DNA from: CAYVXE01 sp964455375 | Lineage (GTDB): Bacteria > Zhuqueibacterota > Zhuqueibacteria > Oceanimicrobiales > Oceanimicrobiaceae | Direction of reading: 5' to 3' | Assembly (NCBI GenBank): GCA_964455375.1 | Contig: CAYVXE010000057.1 | Span: 1 to 27,107 of the forward strand | Length of the DNA: 27,107 nucleotides | Shown here: in pieces, positions 1 to 6,602 of the stretch | Position numbering within the stretch: position 1 is the stretch's first letter | Layout: each line of letters starts with the position of its first letter | The notes under the pieces: model-generated | Told to the model about the DNA's origin: nothing | What the model saw: only the letters and a program-made list of their open reading frames with translations | The model's database searches: none | Program-made: the position numbers and the translations under genes

Positions 1-244
1 GGGCAAAGCACATGGCGCGATAGGAAAGCACCCGTTCCGTATCGCACACATGTCCCATGACGTCTTTAACGCTCCATTTTCCTGTTGCGTATCTGTGGGT
101 TCCTTTTTCTTCCGGAAACAGGTCCAGCAGTTTCTCTGCCTGTTGCAGTTGATCCGTCAGAATTTCAAAGATCTCTTTTTCCGGCAACTCATCGATGTAT
201 TTGAAATAAAAATCGGCACATTCGCCTTTTTGCGGTTTATACAT
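1..244 (-). CDS. DinB-like protein, N-terminal 81 residues only (cut by window edge)
   Basis: Reading the minus strand from the ATG at 244-242 gives an open frame through the window edge, beginning MYKPQKGECADFYFKYIDEL and containing GKWSVKDVMGHVCDTERVLS. This matches the N-terminal half of the DinB/DinB_2 superfamily (four-helix bundle, usually 150-180 residues): an amphipathic first helix, the YATGKWS turn, and the GHxxDTE segment, whose His is one of the usual metal ligands. AAGGA lies about 8 bases before the start. Family members are metal-dependent and often thiol-linked; no specific reaction can be assigned. The C-terminal His ligands lie outside the window, so completeness cannot be judged. 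Confidence 0.8.
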   Translation of the reverse strand, partial: MYKPQKGECADFYFKYIDELPEKEIFEILTDQLQQAEKLLDLFPEEKGTHRYATGKWSVKDVMGHVCDTERVLSYRAMCFA

Positions 245-280
245 GGTTAATTTCCTTTTTAAGTAAACAAAATCATGAAG

Positions 281-307
281 CACCGAGTGTCACCGAGTAG
301 CACCGAG
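281..307. repeat. 10-bp tandem repeat, three units (CACCGAG core)
   Basis: Three head-to-tail units, CACCGAGTGT, CACCGAGTAG and CACCGAGGAA, share the core CACCGAG and lie in the 223-bp gap upstream of the DinB-like gene. No coding frame explains them. Degenerate CTCGGTG-type repeats are common between genes in environmental genomes; that this is one is inference. Confidence 0.6.
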
Positions 308-366
308 GAAAACATAAATTCAAAGGGCGACATATTCAGTGGTCGCTGTTTCCAATTTGGTGATGG

Positions 367-386
367 ATTGGTCATTGGTCATTTGG
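367..386. repeat. short ATTGGTC direct repeat
   Basis: ATTGGTC occurs twice in tandem and then as partial ATTTGG in the gap between the LOG-family gene and the DinB-like gene. It is short and may be replication slippage. Confidence 0.4.
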
Positions 387-467
387 GTTTTGACAATTGC
401 GGCATCGCCGGCCACGCCTCCTGGTTTAGTAAGTTAAAGATTTTTTGAATTCGAGATGTGACCTCAC

Positions 468-1052
468 TTACCCTTTGTGTTCCTTGCCGATCCACTTTTG
501 CACGTGGGAGGGGACATAATCGTAAAATTTTTCCAGCAATGTTTGCGGAGATTTTTCAAAGAGGATCATCTCCCGATTTTGATGTTTCAGAAATCTTTCA
601 TCGACGGCGTGATCTAAAAATTCGCTCAAATAATCGTAGTATCCGGCAACATTCAGAAAGCCGCACGGTTTCGGATGCAAACCCAATTGTGCCCAGGTGA
701 GCATTTCGAAAATTTCTTCCAGGGTTCCCAGACCTCCCGGCATGGCGATGAAGCCATCGGCCAACTCTGCCATGCGCAATTTGCGCTCATGCATGGAGTC
801 TACCACGATCAATTTTGTTAAGGTCGGGTGTGAAATTTCTTTCTCCACAAGAAAGTGTGGCATGACGCCGACTGCCTTACCGTTCAGATTGAGAACCGCA
901 TCGGCAAGCGTTCCCATGATGCCCAGATTGGCGCCGCCGTAAATCAGAGTAAGTCCGTTTTGTACAAGAATTTTGGCGAGTTCCTGTGCGGCTTCGATAT
1001 AGTCGTTACGGGCGCCGGGACTGGAACCGCAGTACACACAAATTCGTTGCAT
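468..1052 (-). CDS. LOG family protein (nucleoside 5'-monophosphate phosphoribohydrolase type)
   Basis: A 194-residue single-domain Rossmann protein of the LOG/TIGR00730 family, often misnamed lysine decarboxylase. It shows IYGGANLGIMG at residues 37-47, the MHERKLRM segment at 87-94 and the signature PGGLGTLEE at 105-113, whose residues bind phosphoribose and supply the catalytic Glu. Characterised members hydrolyse the N-glycosidic bond of (cytokinin) nucleoside 5'-monophosphates, giving free base plus ribose 5-phosphate, in the cytoplasm. AAAGGAG precedes the ATG. It is the last gene of a three-gene operon, starting only 10 bases after the nucleoside phosphorylase, which suggests bacterial nucleotide salvage or clean-up rather than a plant-hormone role. 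Length is typical for the family. Confidence 0.9.
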   Translation of the reverse strand: MQRICVYCGSSPGARNDYIEAAQELAKILVQNGLTLIYGGANLGIMGTLADAVLNLNGKAVGVMPHFLVEKEISHPTLTKLIVVDSMHERKLRMAELADGFIAMPGGLGTLEEIFEMLTWAQLGLHPKPCGFLNVAGYYDYLSEFLDHAVDERFLKHQNREMILFEKSPQTLLEKFYDYVPSHVQKWIGKEHKG

Positions 1053-1062
1053 GGTGCTCCTT

Positions 1063-1830
1063 TCATTGCATTTGCAGGCAGGCCTCAGCGGCCAGATAAA
1101 TGAGTTTTTGTCTGATTTCCGTATGCTTCACCCATCTGCGACTGTCCCATTCCGTGCCGCTGACATCATCTCCGGCGTACAAAATCTGCCCGATTTTGAC
1201 CCCGCGAAACTGTGCCACTGCGAATAAAGCTGCAGCCTCCATTTCCACCGTCAGACAACCTTCGGATTTGCGGCTGGCAATTTTAGCCGGTGTTTCACGG
1301 TAAATTCCATCGGTGGTCCAGGTCTTTCCCCGAGTGAAGGGAACCTGCTGTCGTCGCAGCGTATCTTCAATGGCGATGACCGCCTCCTCACTGGCGCGAA
1401 CCTCGCGGGCAGGCGGGAGGTAGTGGAACGATGTTCCTTCATCGCGGATGGCGGTGTCAGGCACCAAAAGATGTCCCATCGAGATGTCTTTATCGAGGAC
1501 ACCGGCGCCGCCGCAAGCGATAAATTTCCGGCAGCCCAGTACGATGAGCTCTTCAAATAAAACCGCCGCGAAAGACGCACCCATACCCGGATGCAGGAGT
1601 ACGACGTCCTGTTGCCCGTGTTTCATCGCATAAACGATATGCGTTCCCATTTCACTGCGCAATTTTTTTAACGGGCGCAGCAGCCCTTTTTGATTGAGTT
1701 TGTGTATCTCATCGTTGAAAAAGCAGAGGACGGCGTGTTGCGGAACGTCCATGGGTTTGACAACGTCATTTGGATTTAGAATGGCGTTTCTGTCCGGATC
1801 ATATTCGAGAAGGGGCGACTTGTTTTTCAT
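1063..1830 (-). CDS. nucleoside phosphorylase (PNP/UDP family 1, uridine-phosphorylase-like)
   Basis: A 255-residue member of the PNP_UDP_1 family, which cleaves nucleosides with phosphate to base plus ribose 1-phosphate. Visible elements are the glycine-rich phosphate-binding segment GMGASFAA at about 82-89, CGGAGVL at 106-112, TTDGIYRET at 172-180, the ribose-binding MEAAAL at 197-202 (E198 contacts the sugar) and GDDVSGTEW at 220-228 with the likely catalytic Asp. An upstream in-frame start would give 268 residues, but I chose the ATG at 1830 because it overlaps the stop of the preceding HAD gene as ATGA, the usual coupled arrangement. Sequence alone does not settle uridine versus purine specificity; the overall pattern looks more uridine-phosphorylase-like. 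Middle gene of HAD / phosphorylase / LOG. Confidence 0.88.
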   Translation of the reverse strand: MKNKSPLLEYDPDRNAILNPNDVVKPMDVPQHAVLCFFNDEIHKLNQKGLLRPLKKLRSEMGTHIVYAMKHGQQDVVLLHPGMGASFAAVLFEELIVLGCRKFIACGGAGVLDKDISMGHLLVPDTAIRDEGTSFHYLPPAREVRASEEAVIAIEDTLRRQQVPFTRGKTWTTDGIYRETPAKIASRKSEGCLTVEMEAAALFAVAQFRGVKIGQILYAGDDVSGTEWDSRRWVKHTEIRQKLIYLAAEACLQMQ

Positions 1831-2462
1831 AGCAGTTCCCGGAATGATGAAAAGACCGGAGCCCCGCACGTTTGTAACCGTTGCTTCGCATGGTGTCCCT
1901 GGGCGATGAGAACGCAGTTGGTTCTTAAAGCCTCGGCAACTTCAAAATCGTGTGTTGTATCTCCGATAAAAAGCACGTCTGCCGGTTTCTGATTAAGTTG
2001 TTCTAAAAGCTGTTTGCCAAGCTCCACTTTGCCGGAGGCATAGTGATCGTCGAGTCCCGTAATAAAATCAAAATAATTTTCGATCTTAAAGTGCCGTACC
2101 ATCTGCTGTAGATTTTTCCGGTGTGCCGCTGAAAGCACAGACTGACCTATATTCCGCTTTTGGAAATGTTGCAGCAGCTCCACGCTACCGTCGTGCAGTT
2201 GGCATTCGCTGACGCGTCGGTAGTAGATTTCGACATAGTGGTGTGCTAACTGCTCAAAGGATTCATTTTCAAAATCCAATCCGAGCCTCCGGTAGTAATC
2301 GATAATTGGGAAGCCGAAAATATTCTTGTATTGTTCGAAATTGACCGTCGGCAGCTTCCTGTTTTTCAGAAACGTGTTGATGATATCCACGCAAAGCCAG
2401 CCGTCGTTTAGCAGTGTGCCGTTCCAATCCCAGATGATGTACTTGTATTGGTCAAACGTCAT
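1827..2462 (-). CDS. HAD superfamily hydrolase, phosphoglycolate-phosphatase-like
   Basis: A 211-residue HAD hydrolase with an alpha-helical cap (residues about 18-85). Motif I is WDWNGTLL with nucleophile D12; the usual second Asp is N14. Motif II is the Ser of SVLSAA, motif III a Lys near VELGKQLL, and motif IV FIGDTTHD. The Asn substitution occurs in a recognisable DWNGTL subgroup but alters the residue that normally acts as acid/base, so activity on phosphate esters is likely but not certain. First gene of the operon; its TGA overlaps the ATG of the nucleoside phosphorylase. The obvious substrate class in this context is a nucleoside 5'-monophosphate, which is inference. No clear Shine-Dalgarno sequence precedes the ATG. 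Confidence 0.85.
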   Translation of the reverse strand: MTFDQYKYIIWDWNGTLLNDGWLCVDIINTFLKNRKLPTVNFEQYKNIFGFPIIDYYRRLGLDFENESFEQLAHHYVEIYYRRVSECQLHDGSVELLQHFQKRNIGQSVLSAAHRKNLQQMVRHFKIENYFDFITGLDDHYASGKVELGKQLLEQLNQKPADVLFIGDTTHDFEVAEALRTNCVLIAQGHHAKQRLQTCGAPVFSSFRELL

Positions 2463-2476
2463 TTTAACATGTGCTT

Positions 2477-2505
2477 AATATAGCGATCACCGTTAGAACT
2501 GTAAA
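2477..2505 (-). promoter_or_regulatory. sigma70-type promoter for the HAD / phosphorylase / LOG operon
   Basis: On the minus strand TTTACA (2505-2500) and TATATT (2482-2477) are separated by exactly 17 bases. The predicted start near 2470 leaves a leader of about ten bases before the ATG at 2462, which fits the missing Shine-Dalgarno sequence and suggests near-leaderless translation. Prediction from consensus only. Confidence 0.5.
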
Positions 2506-2594
2506 TCCTGACAGACGTGGAATTTGATACAAAACCAGGAGAGAATTCAGTTTAATGAATGTCATGTAATTTGTTTTAACAAAAGGTCCACGAT

Positions 2595-3593
2595 TTATTT
2601 GAGGAGAAGCATCCGTCTCGATTCCGTTACATTGCCTGCATTCAATTTATATACGTACATTCCGCTCGCTGCCGACGTTCCGTTATTTTTGACTCCGTCC
2701 CATTTGACTGTTCGGGAACCGGTGGTTTGAAATTCATTGACAAGCGTCCGGATTTCCTGGCCAGTGAGATTGAAAATTTTTAACGTGACCCAGGTGTTTT
2801 GACTCGTCATATACGTGATTGTCGTGCTTGGGTTAAAGGGATTCGGAAAGTTTTGCTGTAAAGCGAATCCTGCGGGCAACTGCTTTTTGCCGGTTACAGC
2901 GGTTGGGTTAGTCTGGAGAACCGGGAAAACGGCAAAGTCAATTTTCAGAGGCCCCCCGGTATCATTTTGCCAACTGCTTTCAATGGTATGCCATGTGCTG
3001 TCATTCCATTGTTCCCAGGAATTGGTAACAGCCGTGCATCCGTCATCGGTTGAGACCAGTCCCACTGAATCACCAGCAACTGTGGACATACGAATGCCTG
3101 CGAAAAATCCTGTATCGACGTCTACCAGTGGGTTAAAGATGAAAGAGGTCAGGAAACCGGATGTATCAATATCTGCCATCGACACAGCGCTTGTTCCCAA
3201 AAGTTGCAACGGCGTACCGGCCTCTGAATTGGAATAGATGGTTGCGGTTACATTCCCGGGATTGGCTGCAACAGTTTTACCACCAAACCAGATTAAAATT
3301 TCCGAAACGGTTGTTTGACCACTAATTTGATAGAATTGGGATTTTTCCAGATCGCCAAATCCATTTGTACCGGCAACAAAACCGCCATTGTCACTAAAAA
3401 AAACAGTAGGTTGGCAATTCAGAAAATCGTTTATGCCAACCGTATCAGCCTCCTGAATATGAGTAAAATTCAGGATATTTTTTTTGAACTTCACCTGGAA
3501 GTTCTTTTTGCCTGCAACCGTCTTTTGTTGTGCAAATGCAAAACTATAGGAGATAAAGGCAAAACAAACAAATCTATATATAAATTTTTGCAT
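2595..3593 (-). CDS. secreted protein with type IX-secretion-type C-terminal sorting domain
   Basis: A 332-residue exported protein. The start is the ATG at 3593, which has GGAGG four to five bases upstream and gives a clean signal peptide (MQKFIYRFVCFAFISYSFAFAQ); an earlier in-frame start would bury the signal. Residues about 55-230 form a beta-rich domain with Gly/Thr/Asp-rich strands (WFGGKT, VTATIYS) resembling the jelly-roll modules of secreted FCB-group proteins; I recognise no catalytic motif. Residues 239-332 are a typical Por/T9SS type A sorting domain: NFPNPFNPSTTI, LKIFNLTGQEIRTLVN, SGMYVYKL and a terminal MLLLK. The expected location is the cell surface or medium, with the C-terminal domain removed or anchored after translocation. 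Function of the main domain is unknown. Confidence 0.85.
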   Translation of the reverse strand: MQKFIYRFVCFAFISYSFAFAQQKTVAGKKNFQVKFKKNILNFTHIQEADTVGINDFLNCQPTVFFSDNGGFVAGTNGFGDLEKSQFYQISGQTTVSEILIWFGGKTVAANPGNVTATIYSNSEAGTPLQLLGTSAVSMADIDTSGFLTSFIFNPLVDVDTGFFAGIRMSTVAGDSVGLVSTDDGCTAVTNSWEQWNDSTWHTIESSWQNDTGGPLKIDFAVFPVLQTNPTAVTGKKQLPAGFALQQNFPNPFNPSTTITYMTSQNTWVTLKIFNLTGQEIRTLVNEFQTTGSRTVKWDGVKNNGTSAASGMYVYKLNAGNVTESRRMLLLK

Positions 3594-3672
3594 AATTCCT
3601 CCAGGTTTGATTTTCTTAATTGTCAGGTACACTTGGCTTTATTAAGATATACAACCGAATTTTCAATCTGGA

Positions 3673-3707
3673 GAAGGTAACCTTTTCAAAAAAGGTTGCC
3701 TTCTTTT
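3673..3707 (+). terminator. strong hairpin plus T-run, oriented on the plus strand
   Basis: Arms GAAGGTAACCTTTT (3673-3686) and AAAAGGTTGCCTTC (3690-3703) pair over 14 bases with one G-T wobble and a 3-base loop, followed on the plus strand by TTTT and a second T-rich run. Both neighbouring genes run on the minus strand, where no U-tract follows the stem. It could still act as a 3' stabilising hairpin for the M28 transcript, or it terminates antisense transcription. Confidence 0.6.
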
Positions 3708-3725
3708 GCTATTTTTGGTTAAACA

Positions 3726-5213
3726 CTATTTAGATCTGCCGCGGCTGCCGTCTGCCCAACCCGGATAAAGGGCAAACATATCCATCTGTGCCCGCAGGTT
3801 CGTGGAATCGATGAGGTGCTGTACCTCCGCCTGCGATTGACGTTTCCAGGTGACGTCCATGTTTGCAAAACCGTACGTAAGCGCCGCGACGATGGCGGCA
3901 TTCAACCGCAGTTGCCGCTGATCAACTTTATCAAATGTGTCGGATTCAGCGTGGTAATTGGGCCCGTAATTGTACGCTTCCTGATTGCCCACAAGATTAG
4001 CAACGCCCTGCATCATAAAATCATAGTTGTCTGTCCCTACGATTGGTTCGTTGATTTGCTGAAACGGGCCAAGTCCCTGCACCGGTTCGAGCGCACGGTT
4101 TAGCGGTTCCACAAGCTCTTCCCTGCCGTCCGTGAAAAATCCGGTAATCCGGCCGCTGCCGATATCGATGGAACAAGCCATGATGTGATGATCCATTTCA
4201 GCCGCATGTGCCTGTGTGTACCGCCAGGAGCCGAACATTCCCTGTTCTTCGCCGTTCCAGAGAACAAAACGAATGCTGCGTTTCGGTTTTAATCCCAGTC
4301 GCTTCATTTGCCGTGCGATGTCGATCATCATGACCGCATTGCAGCCATTGTCGTTTGCACCGGTGCCCAGACCCCACGAATCCAGATGCGCTCCGATAAC
4401 CACAAACTCATTCGGTTTTTCAGATCCGGGAATCTCTCCGATGACGTTGTAACTTTCATATTCCCCTCCGGTTTGAATATCTATTTTGGCAGTGAGGTTA
4501 AGATTTTTACCAGAGTGAAGGAGCCTCAAAGCGCGTTCGGCATCTTCTCTGGCCATGACCAGCATCGGATGATCGTTGTCAAATCCCTTTGAGGCGTTGT
4601 GCCGGTAAAGCAGGCGTTTGGGACGGGAAGACATATAAATCACTCCCTTAGCACCGGCCTGAGAAGCGCGTTTCTCAGTATCCACAGCCTGTGCATATTC
4701 GCGGAACAAACCATCGATATCTAAAAGGACTTCGGTTTCAATGAGAACAAAAGCACCCTTTGCCGTTGCGCCGAGGCGAGCAAAATCTTCAACCGAACCA
4801 GTACCGCCGTCCACAAGTGGCGCGGTGACCCCTTTTTCTGTTGTGGATGCGGAAAACGTCATGGCAACAACGCGTGGATTAAACGCTGCATCCCCGGAGA
4901 TTTCTGCCGTCGTTGAACGTTCAAGCCAGAGACCGGGCATTGTAAATTCTTCCTTCTTTACGGAAACCCCGGCCTGCTTGAATTTATCAACTCCCCAGTC
5001 AACTGCTTTGAGATTAGCCTGGGAACCGGTGGGACGGCCGCCAATTTCATCCGTGAGTTCCTGTAAATCCTCAATGAGAGGTGTCTTCCCTAACAGGGCT
5101 GCGACTAATCGGTCGGCGTCGCTGGTTTGAGCATTTAATTGACCAACAAAAAACAATAGAGCCAGCAGAACAACATGGTAGAGTTTTGGTGCGGTTTTTT
5201 TGATCGGAATCAT
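3726..5213 (-). CDS. M28 family zinc metallopeptidase (carboxypeptidase Q / aminopeptidase-like), exported
   Basis: A 495-residue exopeptidase with an N-terminal signal peptide (hydrophobic core LYHVVLLALLFFVGQLNAQ). The start is the ATG at 5213, chosen because GGAGAGGAAAC precedes it and the signal peptide follows directly. Residues about 125-245 match an inserted PA (protease-associated) domain. The M28 catalytic domain shows all expected residues: H276 in GAHLDSW, bridging D288 in GANDNG, general base E322 and ligand E323 in NGEEQG, D350 in SIDIG, and H421 in YHAESDTFDKV. The family removes amino acids or splits dipeptides with two zinc ions; here it would act in the periplasm or outside the cell. 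No sorting domain is present. Monocistronic by spacing. Confidence 0.93.
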   Translation of the reverse strand: MIPIKKTAPKLYHVVLLALLFFVGQLNAQTSDADRLVAALLGKTPLIEDLQELTDEIGGRPTGSQANLKAVDWGVDKFKQAGVSVKKEEFTMPGLWLERSTTAEISGDAAFNPRVVAMTFSASTTEKGVTAPLVDGGTGSVEDFARLGATAKGAFVLIETEVLLDIDGLFREYAQAVDTEKRASQAGAKGVIYMSSRPKRLLYRHNASKGFDNDHPMLVMAREDAERALRLLHSGKNLNLTAKIDIQTGGEYESYNVIGEIPGSEKPNEFVVIGAHLDSWGLGTGANDNGCNAVMMIDIARQMKRLGLKPKRSIRFVLWNGEEQGMFGSWRYTQAHAAEMDHHIMACSIDIGSGRITGFFTDGREELVEPLNRALEPVQGLGPFQQINEPIVGTDNYDFMMQGVANLVGNQEAYNYGPNYHAESDTFDKVDQRQLRLNAAIVAALTYGFANMDVTWKRQSQAEVQHLIDSTNLRAQMDMFALYPGWADGSRGRSK

Positions 5214-5363
5214 GTTTCCTCTCCTTCCGGTTAACTGAATTTTAAGCGTCGTTTGCAAACACCGAATACACAGTTAGATCGTATCTCACCACTTGAAATG
5301 AACACATGTCGTAACCCCCGGGATGTTTTGGTTTCAGTGTCCTTTGGTGTTGACGATTTGCTA

Positions 5364-5705
5364 TTACGTGTCTGTCAATTTTGAATTCGATTGGTGCCTT
5401 AGCTTATCTCGTTGCGTTTTTTTTACGAGGTTCTTTTGCAGGGCGTCGGTTAAGTCAATGCCCGTCTGGTTAGCAATGCAGATGAGGACGAACAAAACAT
5501 CGGCTAATTCATCCGCCAGGTTATGCTGCGCATCGGACTTTTTAAAACTCTGGTCGCCATAGGTTCTGGAAATGATCCGTGCAACTTCACCGACCTCTTC
5601 CATCAATTGTGCCAGGTTTGTCATCTCTGAAAAATAGCGCACACCAACCGTTTGAATCCAGTCGTCAACGATTTGCTGGCATTGTTTAAGCGTTAAATCG
5701 GGCAT
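5364..5705 (-). CDS. MazG-like nucleotide pyrophosphohydrolase
   Basis: A 113-residue all-alpha NTP pyrophosphohydrolase of the single-domain MazG type, similar in layout to Bacillus YpjD. The Mg-binding motif is visible as EEVGE (E36, E37, E40) and, one helix later, DELAD (E66, D69). Such enzymes hydrolyse (non-canonical) NTPs or dNTPs to NMP and pyrophosphate and usually work as dimers or tetramers in the cytoplasm. Length matches the family. The Shine-Dalgarno sequence is weak. The gene is separated from both neighbours and is probably transcribed alone; it adds to the nucleotide clean-up theme of the LOG operon but is not linked to it. Confidence 0.88.
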   Translation of the reverse strand: MPDLTLKQCQQIVDDWIQTVGVRYFSEMTNLAQLMEEVGEVARIISRTYGDQSFKKSDAQHNLADELADVLFVLICIANQTGIDLTDALQKNLVKKTQRDKLRHQSNSKLTDT

Positions 5706-5795
5706 GTGCTTGATCTGTTTCTGATGTGATAATATAAAATATGGGAAAATAAATCTACATTTTCAAGATAATTTTCGGTATTGTTCTTCCTGATC

Positions 5796-6254
5796 TTAGT
5801 TGTCTCGGGCAGAGGATGTGTGATCGGCAAATATTTTCCACCCTTCAGGCGTTTTCCTGAATAAGAGAGTAAACAGGCCGGAAGGTGCATCGTTGTCTCG
5901 TTCAAGCTGCCAGTGGCCAAAAACCAGAGCTGTTTTCGGTGAAAGTATATCGATTTTAGTGACACGAAAGGTCAAATGTCCCATTCGTTTGCGGTCAAAG
6001 TAGGTTTTTTGATATCGCTTTAGGGTTGTTCGCCAGCCATAGGTTATGCTGCCTCCCGAAGCAAAACGAAGAGAATCGGATTGAACATAGCCTTGCATGA
6101 AGCCTGGGATGTCCCCGTTATTCCAGGCTTTTTCCTGAGATGTCATGACGGTGAGTATTGCTTTTGCGGACTCATTCGAGTCTGGGTGTTTCGCTGTACA
6201 AGACATGCTCATAAACAAAACGAAAATTAAAATAAGTTTGAAGTTAAAGCGCAT
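5796..6254 (-). CDS. exported DUF4440/SnoaL-like (NTF2-fold) protein
   Basis: A 152-residue protein with a signal sequence ending near C19 (FVLFMSMSCTAK). The cysteine could be lipidated, but the residues before it are a poor lipobox, so lipoprotein status is uncertain. Residues about 32-150 fit an NTF2-like DUF4440 domain: an opening helix with QEKAWNNGDIPGFMQGY, then strands TYGWRTTLKRY, TALVFGHWQLE, GLFTLLFRKTPEGWKIFADHTSS. Members of this family are small-molecule-binding or isomerase-like folds, mostly of unknown role. I cannot identify a substrate. Confidence 0.75.
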   Translation of the reverse strand: MRFNFKLILIFVLFMSMSCTAKHPDSNESAKAILTVMTSQEKAWNNGDIPGFMQGYVQSDSLRFASGGSITYGWRTTLKRYQKTYFDRKRMGHLTFRVTKIDILSPKTALVFGHWQLERDNDAPSGLFTLLFRKTPEGWKIFADHTSSARDN

Positions 6255-6382
6255 GCGAAATTATAAATTTTACCAGTTGCTTCTGTTGAATTGGCATTTT
6301 GAGTCAGGTGCCTGCCCATAGGTGTCAACTTAAGGATTATTTTCAAAATGTGGTAGCAATATCAAAAAAAACGCCACATTGT

Positions 6383-6501
6383 TGTTCCAAAATTTCTATT
6401 TTGGAACACAATTGTAGAGAAATTCTGTTTCGATGAACCAATTCAGATAGACGAAACAAAGTTTCCAAGACAAGTGTGTTTCCAAACTGGAGTTTGGGAA
6501 C
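6383..6501. repeat. cluster of imperfect palindromes (REP-like intergenic element)
   Basis: Three hairpins stand in line in the 348-bp gap upstream (minus strand) of the DUF4440-like gene and downstream of glnS. The first has perfect 11-bp arms TGTTCCAAAAT / ATTTTGGAACA (6383-6393, 6398-6408) with loop TTCT. The second uses GTTTCG / CGAAAC flanking about 19 bases near 6427-6457. The third is TTCCAAACT / AGTTTGGGAA at 6480-6500. The first and third share the TTCCAAA...TTTGG(G)AA theme. A minus-strand ORF across this segment is better explained as a by-product of the repeat. Confidence 0.55.
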
Positions 6502-6602
6502 AAGCTGGGCGCTTAAGTTGAAGCACAAGGGCGCCTCCCCGATGAGAAATGACAAGCCTCATTGGCATCCTTACAATCCCTTGTCCGGTCATTATGCTCA
6601 GG

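Noticed and set aside
281..307. CRISPR-like repeats
   Set aside because: The units are 10 bp, adjacent and without spacers; no cas genes in the window.
6343..6555. 70-codon minus-strand ORF
   Set aside because: It reads straight through the palindrome cluster; such frames appear wherever this kind of repeat occurs.
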